From an uncultured Pelagibacteraceae bacterium (GTDB lineage: Bacteria > Pseudomonadota > Alphaproteobacteria > Pelagibacterales > Pelagibacteraceae): a DNA stretch of 64,000 nt. This document shows, piece after piece, positions 1 to 7,507 of the stretch; the stretch's first letter is position 1; each line of letters begins with the position of its first letter. A program made the position numbers and the translations under genes. The notes below the pieces were generated by a model. That model ran no database searches. It had not been told where the DNA came from and saw only the letters and a list, made by a program, of their open reading frames with translations. The stretch is from contig CACJVT010000005.1 in assembly GCA_902596925.1 (NCBI GenBank), positions 1 through 64,000 on the forward strand, in the 5' to 3' direction.

Positions 1-801
1 AATTATATTTGAGTTTTTGATTAAATCGAATGGTATTTCACTTTGTGAATGAATTAATAGCGAGTTAGAGCAGCCAGATTTTTTTGCGACCTCTACTAAT
101 CTAACTGAATTAGATGAATTTCTACTACCAATTACAAAAAATAAATCACATTTTTTTGCAATATTTTTTACAGCCAATTGTCTATTCGTTGTGGCGTAAC
201 AAATATCTTCTTTCATTGGTTCTTTTATATTAGGAAATCTATCTTTTAAGATTTGAATTATATCTTTTGTATCATCTACTGATAGCGTTGTTTGGGTTAC
301 ATATGAAATTTTTTTGTTGTTGTGAGGTTTATATTTTTTGGCCTCATCCTCATTTTGAACAAGATCAATTGATCCTTCTGGTAATTGACCCATGGTACCG
401 ATTACTTCAGGGTGATTTTGATGTCCTATCAAAATTAAATGATACCCAGCTTTATGTAAATTTTCCGCTTCTCTATGCACTTTGGATACCAATGGACATG
501 TAGCATCTATATAAGTCATGTTATAGTTTTTAGCATCTTCTGGTATTTTTTTTGGAACACCATGTGCAGAAAAAATAACTGGCCTTGTTTTATCTTCTAT
601 CTCCTCGAGCTCCTCAACAAAGATGGCACCCTTATTTTTTAAATCGTCGACAACATATTTATTATGTACAATTTCATGGCGAACATAAACTGGAGCACCA
701 AATTTTTTGATTGATTTTTCTACAATTTCTATAGCTCTCTCAACACCCGCACAAAAACCTCTTGGTGCAGAAAGTAATATTTTCAAATGTTTATTTTTCA
801 T
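1..801 (-). CDS. ispH: 4-hydroxy-3-methylbut-2-enyl diphosphate reductase IspH (3' end outside window)
   Basis: IspH (LytB) is the [4Fe-4S] enzyme of the last MEP-pathway step, turning HMBPP into IPP and DMAPP. The frame starts with ATG at 799-801 and runs off the left edge with no stop. 267 residues are visible of a family length near 310-320, so about 50 C-terminal residues are missing because of the window edge, not truncation. All three cluster cysteines are visible in their usual contexts: PRGFCAGV (Cys17), DATCPLV and EDICYAT. The start overlaps the end of blh by 11 bp, suggesting translational coupling. As the last visible gene of the crt-blh block it supplies the C5 units that carotenoid synthesis consumes. 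The identity is secure. Confidence 0.95.
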   Translation of the reverse strand, partial: MKNKHLKILLSAPRGFCAGVERAIEIVEKSIKKFGAPVYVRHEIVHNKYVVDDLKNKGAIFVEELEEIEDKTRPVIFSAHGVPKKIPEDAKNYNMTYIDATCPLVSKVHREAENLHKAGYHLILIGHQNHPEVIGTMGQLPEGSIDLVQNEDEAKKYKPHNNKKISYVTQTTLSVDDTKDIIQILKDRFPNIKEPMKEDICYATTNRQLAVKNIAKKCDLFFVIGSRNSSNSVRLVEVAKKSGCSNSLLIHSQSEIPFDLIKNSNII

Positions 802-1726
802 TTTTTTCAATCAAATACTCAAGCAATATATGTGGAAAGGTCAAAGACGCCAAACCTATAAATATAATTTTAAGAATTGAACTTTCTAAATTGTAAGTAT
901 TATTAAGTAAATAAAGGCCAATTGCACAAAAAATAGCTGTAATAATTGTTAGTGGCAAAGCCTTTTTTATAAAGATTTTAAATCCATTACTAAGGTCATC
1001 CCTGTCTAATTCAGAGATTAATGAGATACTATGTCTTACAGAGTGTAAAAAGCAGAAATAAATTGTAAAAGCTACTAATGGAGAAAAATAATAATTTATT
1101 ATTATAATTGAAAAATAATCTAAAAATATTGTGAATTTCTTTAGCTCAAAATTTTTTGTAAATAGTAGAATGTTTGCTAAAGTTGATAGAATAATACAAT
1201 ATAATAATATCTTTTTCGACTCTATTAAATCTAAAAAATTATAGAAATTTTCATTTTCAATAAATAGTAATTTGAATATTGATATCGTCTCATTGAAATG
1301 GAAATACATTGGTGCAAAAACTATTAAAGAACCTTTTAACAAAAATAAAAATTGATTATAATAAGAGTTTTCAACTATTAAAAACTGAGTATCTTCTTTT
1401 CCAAAATGATATGAGGCAACCGTTAAAAAAATGATTAAAGAAACATATGGTATGAGTATCCACAAAATGATAACTATGATAGCTATTAAAATATATGCTA
1501 AGTAAAAAATATAAAATTTTTTAATTTCAAAAATTTGAAAAAGTTTTCTCCCTTTTACATCGTCAAGTGATCCATGAGATATACCGATACTTAAAATAAA
1601 TAACAAACAAATAAATGGTGAAATTGAAAAAGTGTTAAAATTAAAAGCTATAAATGAAAAAATATTACAAACTAAAAAAAAAATAAAAGAATGATTGAAA
1701 TTTATTTTTTTTGATCTGTTATTCAT
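791..1726 (-). CDS. blh: Brp/Blh family beta-carotene 15,15'-dioxygenase (retinal-forming)
   Basis: Blh is an integral membrane enzyme that cleaves beta-carotene into two retinals, the chromophore of proteorhodopsin. The 311-residue protein is almost entirely hydrophobic, with several membrane segments. It carries the family's histidine motifs: GISHGSLDD near residue 50, SYHFGKED near 105, FLHSVRHS near 227 and a late PHILLEY near 299; these histidines are thought to bind iron. It lies 12 nt after crtY and overlaps ispH by 11 bp, so it belongs to the carotenoid transcription unit. It could be the Brp homologue by name, but Brp and Blh belong to one family. No opsin gene is in the window, so its use for proteorhodopsin is inferred from the general biology of marine Alphaproteobacteria. 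Confidence 0.9.
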   Translation of the reverse strand: MNNRSKKINFNHSFIFFLVCNIFSFIAFNFNTFSISPFICLLFILSIGISHGSLDDVKGRKLFQIFEIKKFYIFYLAYILIAIIVIILWILIPYVSLIIFLTVASYHFGKEDTQFLIVENSYYNQFLFLLKGSLIVFAPMYFHFNETISIFKLLFIENENFYNFLDLIESKKILLYCIILSTLANILLFTKNFELKKFTIFLDYFSIIIINYYFSPLVAFTIYFCFLHSVRHSISLISELDRDDLSNGFKIFIKKALPLTIITAIFCAIGLYLLNNTYNLESSILKIIFIGLASLTFPHILLEYLIEKNEK

Positions 1727-1738
1727 TTTAAAATTCTA

Positions 1739-2806
1739 CTAATAAAATAATGCTTTTATAAAAGTCAATTTAGGCATTCTTAAAATAATAGACAAATCCT
1801 CGAAAAAATTACTTTTATTGGACAAAAATTTTATAACAGTCTTTGGTGAAGCCTTAAACATTTTAAAGAATATATCAGACATTTTTTCTGGATGTTTTTC
1901 AAGAACTCTTAAAAATATTTCATCTAAAAACTGATATTTAGTGCTTATTTTATATTTTTTAACATTAGCAATATTTTCAATATTTTCTCTAATATATTTA
2001 CTATGTTCTTGAATATTTAGAAAAGTATAACCTGTACTTAATCTAGTCATACCACCAGCAGTTCCAATATTTATTTTATTTTTTTCATTCTTATCGATTG
2101 GGTAAAATAAAGGTATCGCACCTTCCTCTTTATAAATTATCTTGTAATCTTTCAAATTTAGATGATTTTCAATATAATCTTTTATCTGTTTGTCATAATC
2201 TTTTTGAGAATTGTCATTAATTTTAGACAACCAAGTGGTTTCGACTAAAGCAGTATTTTTTGAGTAGGGTAAGGTATAAAAAAAATGAACACTTTCTCTT
2301 TGATCACAATCAAAATCCATAAGGTTAAAAATTTCATCATCAAAAAAATTATTTTTAGTTTCGATTTCCACTCCACAAAAATGTTGCCAAAGATTTCGAT
2401 AATCTTTTTTAATGAATGGTACGCTATTAAAAATAAAGGAATTTTTTAAACTAATTTCACTGACATCTTTAAAGTAGGAAATATTTTTATTTTCATTTAG
2501 TTTGTTATTAATTTTTTCATAGAATAAACCACTGTCAATACTTTGATATGGAAAACTTTTACACTGCAAATAGTTAGTTTTTTTTGGAATATTAATTGAA
2601 AAATTTTCCCAATTTTTTTTTACACAATCATCAAAGTTGTGAGATGTTACTTTCCAAAAAGACCAAGTTTTGTCTCTTTTGTATTCATCTCTTGGCTCTA
2701 TGATTGCCAAAGTTTTATCTTTAAGCTTTTCATGAATTTCCAATTCATACGCTAAAGATAAACCAGCACAGCCCCCACCAATAATGACATAGTCAAATTC
2801 TTTCAT
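1739..2806 (-). CDS. crtY: Lycopene beta-cyclase CrtY
   Basis: CrtY cyclises both ends of lycopene to give beta-carotene, the substrate of Blh. The 355-residue protein opens with a dinucleotide-binding motif, YVIIGGGCAGLSLAYEL (residues 6-22). It has the CrtY-type segment FPYQSIDSGLFYEKIN near residue 85 and the conserved GGMTRLSTGYTF block near 252, typical of the bacterial flavoprotein cyclase family. The start overlaps the end of crtB by 14 bp. The length is slightly below the usual 380-390. The order crtI-crtB-crtY-blh places the steps phytoene synthesis, desaturation, cyclisation and cleavage in one unit. The identity is supported by both motifs and context. Confidence 0.92.
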   Translation of the reverse strand: MKEFDYVIIGGGCAGLSLAYELEIHEKLKDKTLAIIEPRDEYKRDKTWSFWKVTSHNFDDCVKKNWENFSINIPKKTNYLQCKSFPYQSIDSGLFYEKINNKLNENKNISYFKDVSEISLKNSFIFNSVPFIKKDYRNLWQHFCGVEIETKNNFFDDEIFNLMDFDCDQRESVHFFYTLPYSKNTALVETTWLSKINDNSQKDYDKQIKDYIENHLNLKDYKIIYKEEGAIPLFYPIDKNEKNKINIGTAGGMTRLSTGYTFLNIQEHSKYIRENIENIANVKKYKISTKYQFLDEIFLRVLEKHPEKMSDIFFKMFKASPKTVIKFLSNKSNFFEDLSIILRMPKLTFIKALFY

Positions 2807-3647
2807 CTAGATTTATTTCCTCATTAATTAAAAAATGATCATGTTGAATCTGATCTTCCTTAATGCTAGTTAGAGATAACCTTATAAGATCAAAAATTGC
2901 AAAAATAGTCTCTATACTCTTTTCAATATTGGATACATAAATTTTTCCAGAATTTTTATAATTTTCAAACGTTTTTTTATTTAGAATATTATAGCCTATT
3001 TTTCGGTAGATCCTTCTTGCGACTAAAATTGAAAATCTAAAACTTATCGGAATGTCTTTTATAGAATAAAAGGAATTCTTATAAAAGGTATCTGCAAGAT
3101 CTATAGTCGATGTAATTTCCTCAAAATTTTTATTTATATAAAATCTATTTATTTTTGAATCCTCAATTACATCTCTTGATATATTTGTAAGTTGCATTGC
3201 GATACCGAGATCAATAGCTGACTTAAGTGAGCTTTTTTTATTAACTTTTAAAATTTTTGCCATCATTAAACCAACAGTTCCAGCAACTCTGTAAGAATAA
3301 ATTAAAAGGTCTTTTTTCGAATTTAATATTACCTTATCTTTTATGTCTGAATTTATACCATCTAATAGATCTTCGATAATTTTTACTGAAATTTTAAATT
3401 CATCAATAAGGTCCCACATATTTTTAACAATTTGATTATCAAAATTCTTTTGAACAAAATCTTTTTTAAATTGCTTGAATTTAATTTCTTTGATTTCTAA
3501 TTTTTCTTCATCGTCTGCGATATTGTCGGCAACTCTACAAAAATCATACAACGCAGAGCATTTTTTATATGTTTTTTTAGGTAAAAAAAAACCCGCCCAA
3601 TTAAAAGATTTTGCATAAACTGATAAGTAATTTTTATCAGACATCAT
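2793..3647 (-). CDS. crtB: Phytoene synthase CrtB
   Basis: CrtB condenses two geranylgeranyl diphosphates head to head into phytoene. It is a squalene/phytoene synthase fold of 284 residues. The first aspartate-rich motif is visible as YDFCRVADNIADD (near residues 30-42) and the second as LTNISRDVIED (near 153-163); together they bind the Mg-diphosphates. The start ATG overlaps the TGA of crtI in a 4-nt ATGA junction, so the two are likely translationally coupled; a second in-frame ATG follows at once. No crtE (GGPP synthase) gene is in this block, so GGPP must be made by an enzyme encoded elsewhere. Confidence 0.93.
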   Translation of the reverse strand: MMSDKNYLSVYAKSFNWAGFFLPKKTYKKCSALYDFCRVADNIADDEEKLEIKEIKFKQFKKDFVQKNFDNQIVKNMWDLIDEFKISVKIIEDLLDGINSDIKDKVILNSKKDLLIYSYRVAGTVGLMMAKILKVNKKSSLKSAIDLGIAMQLTNISRDVIEDSKINRFYINKNFEEITSTIDLADTFYKNSFYSIKDIPISFRFSILVARRIYRKIGYNILNKKTFENYKNSGKIYVSNIEKSIETIFAIFDLIRLSLTSIKEDQIQHDHFLINEEINLDERI

Positions 3648-5104
3648 AAAATCTTTTCTAATACCTTTGCTGATGAAAGCACTCCAGGTACACCTGCTCC
3701 AGGATGGGTTCCTGCACCAACAAAATAAAGTCCTTTGTATATCTCAGACTTATTGTGAAATCTAAAATATGCAGATTGAGAAAATTTTGGTTGGATTGAA
3801 AAACCTGAACCATATTTTGTATTTAAATCTTTTTCAAAGTAATCAGGAGTTAAATAAAAATCTTCTACAATATTGTTTTTGAGATCTGGCATTAAATCAT
3901 TTTGCATTTTATCAATAACCAAATTTTTCATTTTTTCTCCTTCAACAGACCAATCAATTTTTGATTGATTATTTGGCACTGGGACTAAAACATAAAAGCA
4001 ATCGTTACCTTCGGGAGCCATAGTTTTATCGGTTGCAGAGGGTCTGTGAAGATAATAACTAATATCGTCATTCAATTTTTTGTTATTGAAAATGTCATCT
4101 AAATGTTCTTTATATTTGTTTCCAAACTTAATAGTATGATGCTCAACATTATCGTATTTTTTTTTGGTACCAAAGTAATAGACAAATAATCCCATTGAAT
4201 ATTCCATTCGGTTTTTTTTCCATCTAAAAAGAAATGAATTACTTGTATTCCCATTTAACATTTTCTCATAAACAGCAGGAGGATCAGCATTACAAATTAC
4301 ATTGCTAGTCTCTATTATTGTTTGATCATCTAATTGGATACTGGTAATTTTTTTTTTGTTTGAAATAATTTTGGTTACTTCGTGACCTTTAATTATTTTA
4401 ATCCCAACTTCATCCATTAATTTTTCAAAACCCTTGATTATATTTCCTGTCCCACCCATTGAGTAATGAATACCCCATTTTTTTTCTAGGTATAAGATTA
4501 ATCCATAAATTGAAGTTGTAGTAAAAGGATTTCCCCCAACTAATAATGGGTGCATACTAAGCATTCTCCTTAATTTTTCATTTTCAATATATGAGGAGAC
4601 TAAGGAATAAACAGATTTATAACTTTTTAGTTTTAATAGTGCTGGCAATTGCTGCATCATTACAAATGGTTTATCAAAGGGTACATCAGCAAGCTCCGTG
4701 AAACCTTTATCAAAAATTTTTTTTGTAAAATCGACTAATTTTTCATAACCCTTAACATCTTTTTCATTTATCTCTTTTATTTGTTTTTTCATCTCTAGCT
4801 CGTCCCCAGAGTAATTAAATTTTGATTTATCTTCGAAAATGAATTGATACCAAACTTTTAGTGGAGTGAGTTTTATATAATCTTCTGGTTTTTTTTGAAA
4901 TAATTCAAATAATTCATTTATCAAATATGGAGCAGTTATCACTGTTGGTCCACCATCATAAATGAAGCCATTTTTTTGAAATACTCTAGCCCTTCCCCCA
5001 AGATCTCGATGTTTTTCGATTAAAGTAACTTTATGTCCTTTAGCTTTAAGACGTAAAGCTGCAGCTATCCCTCCAAATCCTGAACCTATAACAATGGAAT
5101 TCAT
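3644..5104 (-). CDS. crtI: Phytoene desaturase CrtI
   Basis: CrtI is the FAD-dependent, membrane-associated enzyme that desaturates phytoene in four steps to lycopene. The 486-residue protein has the N-terminal FAD motif SGFGGIAAALRLKAKGH followed by the acidic residue of the ADP-binding fold (EKHRDLGGRA). Its C-terminus shows the family signature GLYFVGAGTHPGAGVPGVL, where the flavin is contacted. It is the first gene of the carotenoid block. The 40-nt gap after atpF is the widest in this minus-strand chain and could hold its own promoter, because TATAAATTATAT lies just before the ATG. Read-through from the ATP synthase genes is equally possible. Confidence 0.94.
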   Translation of the reverse strand: MNSIVIGSGFGGIAAALRLKAKGHKVTLIEKHRDLGGRARVFQKNGFIYDGGPTVITAPYLINELFELFQKKPEDYIKLTPLKVWYQFIFEDKSKFNYSGDELEMKKQIKEINEKDVKGYEKLVDFTKKIFDKGFTELADVPFDKPFVMMQQLPALLKLKSYKSVYSLVSSYIENEKLRRMLSMHPLLVGGNPFTTTSIYGLILYLEKKWGIHYSMGGTGNIIKGFEKLMDEVGIKIIKGHEVTKIISNKKKITSIQLDDQTIIETSNVICNADPPAVYEKMLNGNTSNSFLFRWKKNRMEYSMGLFVYYFGTKKKYDNVEHHTIKFGNKYKEHLDDIFNNKKLNDDISYYLHRPSATDKTMAPEGNDCFYVLVPVPNNQSKIDWSVEGEKMKNLVIDKMQNDLMPDLKNNIVEDFYLTPDYFEKDLNTKYGSGFSIQPKFSQSAYFRFHNKSEIYKGLYFVGAGTHPGAGVPGVLSSAKVLEKIL

Positions 5105-5144
5105 CTATATAATTTATAGTTTTTTTTGTAAAATTGTAAGAGTA

Positions 5145-5642
5145 TTATGAGTTGATTTTTTTTAACTCTTCTTTTGTTTCATCTAAATTTTTTTGAAACA
5201 AGTTATCAAGCTTGGACTTATCAACCGATGTTGTAATTATCTTTTTAACTGAGTCAACTGCAACTTTAATTGAAGCATCTTTTATTTCTTTTATTGCCGC
5301 GTCTTTCATTTGATTGATCTTATTTTCTGTTGAATTTTTTTTAATTTCTGAAGATTTATGAAATTTATCGTTTAATTCAATTATAAGATTATCACTGTCT
5401 TTTTTCGCTTGTGCTAATATTTCCTTACTAACTGATTGAGCTGTATCGAGTTTTTTTTGAGCATTATCTAGTAAAGTTTTAGCTTCTGTTCTAAGCTTTT
5501 CACTTTCATCAATCTCATTTTTGATATCTGAAATTAATTTGTTTAGTATTTCATTTATTTTTTGTGGAACCTTAAGATATATTAAGCCTCCAAAGAAAAT
5601 AATAAACGATACAGCTACCCAAAATGTTGCATCAATTGCCAT
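5145..5642 (-). CDS. atpF: ATP synthase Fo subunit b
   Basis: Subunit b is part of the peripheral stalk that holds F1 against the Fo rotor. The chosen start is the ATG at 5640-5642 (MAIDATFWVAVSF), which puts the membrane helix at residues 5-22, as in the family, and gives 165 residues. It follows a GGGGAT sequence about 8-9 nt upstream. A longer in-frame start 36 nt upstream would add a polar N-terminal tail inside atpF' and is less likely. After the single membrane helix the protein is a charged helical coiled coil (residues 25-150). It overlaps the preceding b' gene by 11 bp. Having both b and b' is usual in Alphaproteobacteria. Confidence 0.92.
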   Translation of the reverse strand: MAIDATFWVAVSFIIFFGGLIYLKVPQKINEILNKLISDIKNEIDESEKLRTEAKTLLDNAQKKLDTAQSVSKEILAQAKKDSDNLIIELNDKFHKSSEIKKNSTENKINQMKDAAIKEIKDASIKVAVDSVKKIITTSVDKSKLDNLFQKNLDETKEELKKINS

Positions 5643-6222
5643 AATATTTATCCCCGTTTCTTTTAGATAAATCATCAACGATTGCAGAAATACTACTATT
5701 ATTAACTTCCGTACCGATTAATTTCACTAGTAACTCTGAAGTAGTTTCGATTGCAATTTTATTAATTTTCTCTGAAGCACCTTTTCTTAGTAAATTTATC
5801 TCTTGCTCAACTTTCTTGATTTCCTCATCAATTTGTTTATCTAAAGTTTCCTTTTTTGTATTTATTTCTTTGAGCACATTTTCTCTAGCTTCTTTAAAAA
5901 TGTTATTAGCTTCCAATTTACTTTTTGAAATAATATCATCGTACTCTTTAAGCTTGGCTTCACTACTTTCTCTCTGTTTTTCTGCTGCCTCAATATTTTC
6001 TTGTATTTGTGATTTTCTTAATTCAAGGTTTGCACTTATCTTAGGTAGTATTAGTTTAGATAATACAATGTACAGAATACCAAAAGTAAGTGTTAACCAA
6101 AAAATTTGTGAAATCCAAAATTCTGGATTTAATTGAGGCATACCTCCACTTTCAGCTGCAAAAACCTCTTTTAAAAAAAAGAGATTGAAAAATATTAACT
6201 GAAAAAATATTTTTTTAACCAT
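5632..6222 (-). CDS. atpG: ATP synthase Fo subunit b'
   Basis: This is the second, divergent peripheral-stalk subunit (b') found in Alphaproteobacteria and photosynthetic bacteria, where b and b' pair as a heterodimer. The 196-residue protein has an N-terminal hydrophobic stretch ending in FAAESGG that looks like a cleavable signal. A membrane helix follows (FWISQIFWLTLTFGILYIVL, residues 36-55), then the motif SKLILPKISANLELRK leading into a long charged coiled coil. It sits between atpE (4 nt away) and atpF (11-bp overlap). The symbol follows one of the naming schemes in use; atpF2 and atpX are also used. Confidence 0.9.
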   Translation of the reverse strand: MVKKIFFQLIFFNLFFLKEVFAAESGGMPQLNPEFWISQIFWLTLTFGILYIVLSKLILPKISANLELRKSQIQENIEAAEKQRESSEAKLKEYDDIISKSKLEANNIFKEARENVLKEINTKKETLDKQIDEEIKKVEQEINLLRKGASEKINKIAIETTSELLVKLIGTEVNNSSISAIVDDLSKRNGDKYYGN

Positions 6223-6226
6223 CTAT

Positions 6227-6454
6227 TTAAAATGCAAAAAGAATGATTAACGCTACAACCAATCCAAACAACCCAGTTGCTTCTGCTAGGGCAAACCCTA
6301 AAAGCAAATTAGGAAACTGTTTCTGAGCCGCGGATGGGTTTCTCATCGCACCTGATAGGTAATTACCAAAAATTATACCTATACCAACACCGGCACCAGC
6401 TAGGGCAATAGCCGCTAAACCTGCTCCGATCATTTTTGCTGCTTCTAATTCCAT
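6227..6454 (-). CDS. atpE: ATP synthase Fo subunit c
   Basis: Subunit c forms the rotor ring and carries the protonated carboxylate. The 75-residue protein is a two-helix hairpin with the polar loop RNPSAAQ (residues 38-44). The essential acid is Glu58 in LLGFALAEATGLFGL. The N-terminal helix is glycine/alanine-rich (AGAGVGIGIIFG), and I do not see the glutamine plus Ser/Thr ligand set of sodium-type rings, so proton coupling is inferred. It is preceded by one of the strongest ribosome binding sites in the window, consistent with the need for many copies per enzyme. Its place between atpB and b' is standard. Confidence 0.97.
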   Translation of the reverse strand: MELEAAKMIGAGLAAIALAGAGVGIGIIFGNYLSGAMRNPSAAQKQFPNLLLGFALAEATGLFGLVVALIILFAF

Positions 6455-6459
6455 TATAT

Positions 6460-6467
6460 CCTCCTCT
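6460..6467 (-). promoter_or_regulatory. Strong Shine-Dalgarno of atpE
   Basis: On the minus strand AGAGGAGG lies 5 nt before the ATG of atpE (6452-6454). Most genes in this window have weak or no recognisable Shine-Dalgarno sequence. A near-perfect one here fits the known need to make c subunits in excess over the other Fo subunits. Confidence 0.8.
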
Positions 6468-6472
6468 GTTAA

Positions 6473-7207
6473 TTAATGGTGTAAGTTTAATGCATCATTC
6501 AAATAGATGCAGGTTAAAATTGCAAAAACATATGCTTGAAGAAAAGCAACTAATATCTCCAGGCCAGTTAAAGCAACCGAAAAACTCAGTGGAAGCCATC
6601 CACCGACTACCCCAAGGCTTATTACAAAGCCTCCGAATACTTTCATCATTGTGTGACCCGCCATCATGTTAGCAAAGAGTCTGACGGATAAACTAATAGG
6701 TCTACTTAAATATGAGATAATCTCAATAACTACAATTAATGGTAATAGCACTATAGGAACCCCACTCGGTACAAATAATTTTAGGTAGCCCAAACCGTGT
6801 TTTATAAAACCAATTATTGTTACACCGATAAAAATAAAAGCCGCTAACACAAAAGTAACAATAATATGACTTGTGACTGTAAAGGTGTAAGGAATCATGC
6901 CAAACATGTTACAAAAAAGGACAAACATAAATAAAGAGAATATAAAAGAAAAATAAGGCTTAGCTTTAGAGCCTGCCGTATCACTAATCATTTTTGAAAC
7001 AAATGTATAACTTAATTCAGCTAACAACTGAATTTTGTTTGGTAGCAATGAATTTTTTTTTGATCCGAGATTAAATATAATCAAAATAGCTAGCGAACTT
7101 ATGACCATAAACAAACTAGCGTTTGTAAATGAAATATCAAAAGCACCTACTTTAATTTCAGGACCAATTCTATAGACTTCGAATTGTGTCATTGGATTTG
7201 CAGCCAT
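6473..7207 (-). CDS. atpB: ATP synthase Fo subunit a
   Basis: Subunit a forms the two proton half-channels next to the c ring. The 244-residue protein has five to six membrane helices and the conserved core PISLSVRLFANMMAGH, in which Arg176 is the essential arginine facing the c-ring carboxylate. A second conserved helix near the C-terminus (LEILVAFLQAYVFAIL) carries the family's Glu and Gln. The length is typical. It lies 12 nt after atpI and 18 nt before atpE. The F1 genes (atpHAGDC) are not in the window, so Fo and F1 are encoded apart, as is usual for Alphaproteobacteria. Confidence 0.96.
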   Translation of the reverse strand: MAANPMTQFEVYRIGPEIKVGAFDISFTNASLFMVISSLAILIIFNLGSKKNSLLPNKIQLLAELSYTFVSKMISDTAGSKAKPYFSFIFSLFMFVLFCNMFGMIPYTFTVTSHIIVTFVLAAFIFIGVTIIGFIKHGLGYLKLFVPSGVPIVLLPLIVVIEIISYLSRPISLSVRLFANMMAGHTMMKVFGGFVISLGVVGGWLPLSFSVALTGLEILVAFLQAYVFAILTCIYLNDALNLHH

Positions 7208-7219
7208 ATATTTTTCGAT

Positions 7220-7492
7220 CTATTTTTGCATTTTCTTTGCAGATTTAATTACATTCATTATTCCTGCGATTACACCTACAAAAAAAAATATTAAAATTAA
7301 CCAGGGTTTAGTACCAAAGGTCTTGTCTAAAATAAACCCAATAATTGTCCCTACAACTACTGCAGAAACTAGCTCAGTGCTTAGTTTAAAAGCATTACCA
7401 ATTGGAGAGGGGTTATTTTTTTTCTTATTTTCTTTATCAAAAACCTTTTTTTTTGCAATTTCTAAGCGAGTTTTAAATGGATCTTTGGACAT
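7220..7492 (-). CDS. atpI: AtpI-like protein, first gene of the Fo operon
   Basis: This is a 90-residue member of the AtpI family of small membrane proteins encoded ahead of Fo genes and implicated in c-ring assembly or cation handling. After a basic N-terminus (about 35 residues, lysine-rich) it has two membrane helices: LVSAVVVGTIIGFILDKTFG (residues 42-61) and PWLILIFFFVGVIAGIMNVI (63-82). It starts 15 nt after the end of smc on the same strand, so the Fo genes may be transcribed from upstream of smc or from a promoter inside it. The family assignment rests on topology and position rather than catalytic motifs. Confidence 0.85.
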   Translation of the reverse strand: MSKDPFKTRLEIAKKKVFDKENKKKNNPSPIGNAFKLSTELVSAVVVGTIIGFILDKTFGTKPWLILIFFFVGVIAGIMNVIKSAKKMQK

Positions 7493-7507
7493 TTGAAATC
7501 AGCTTAA

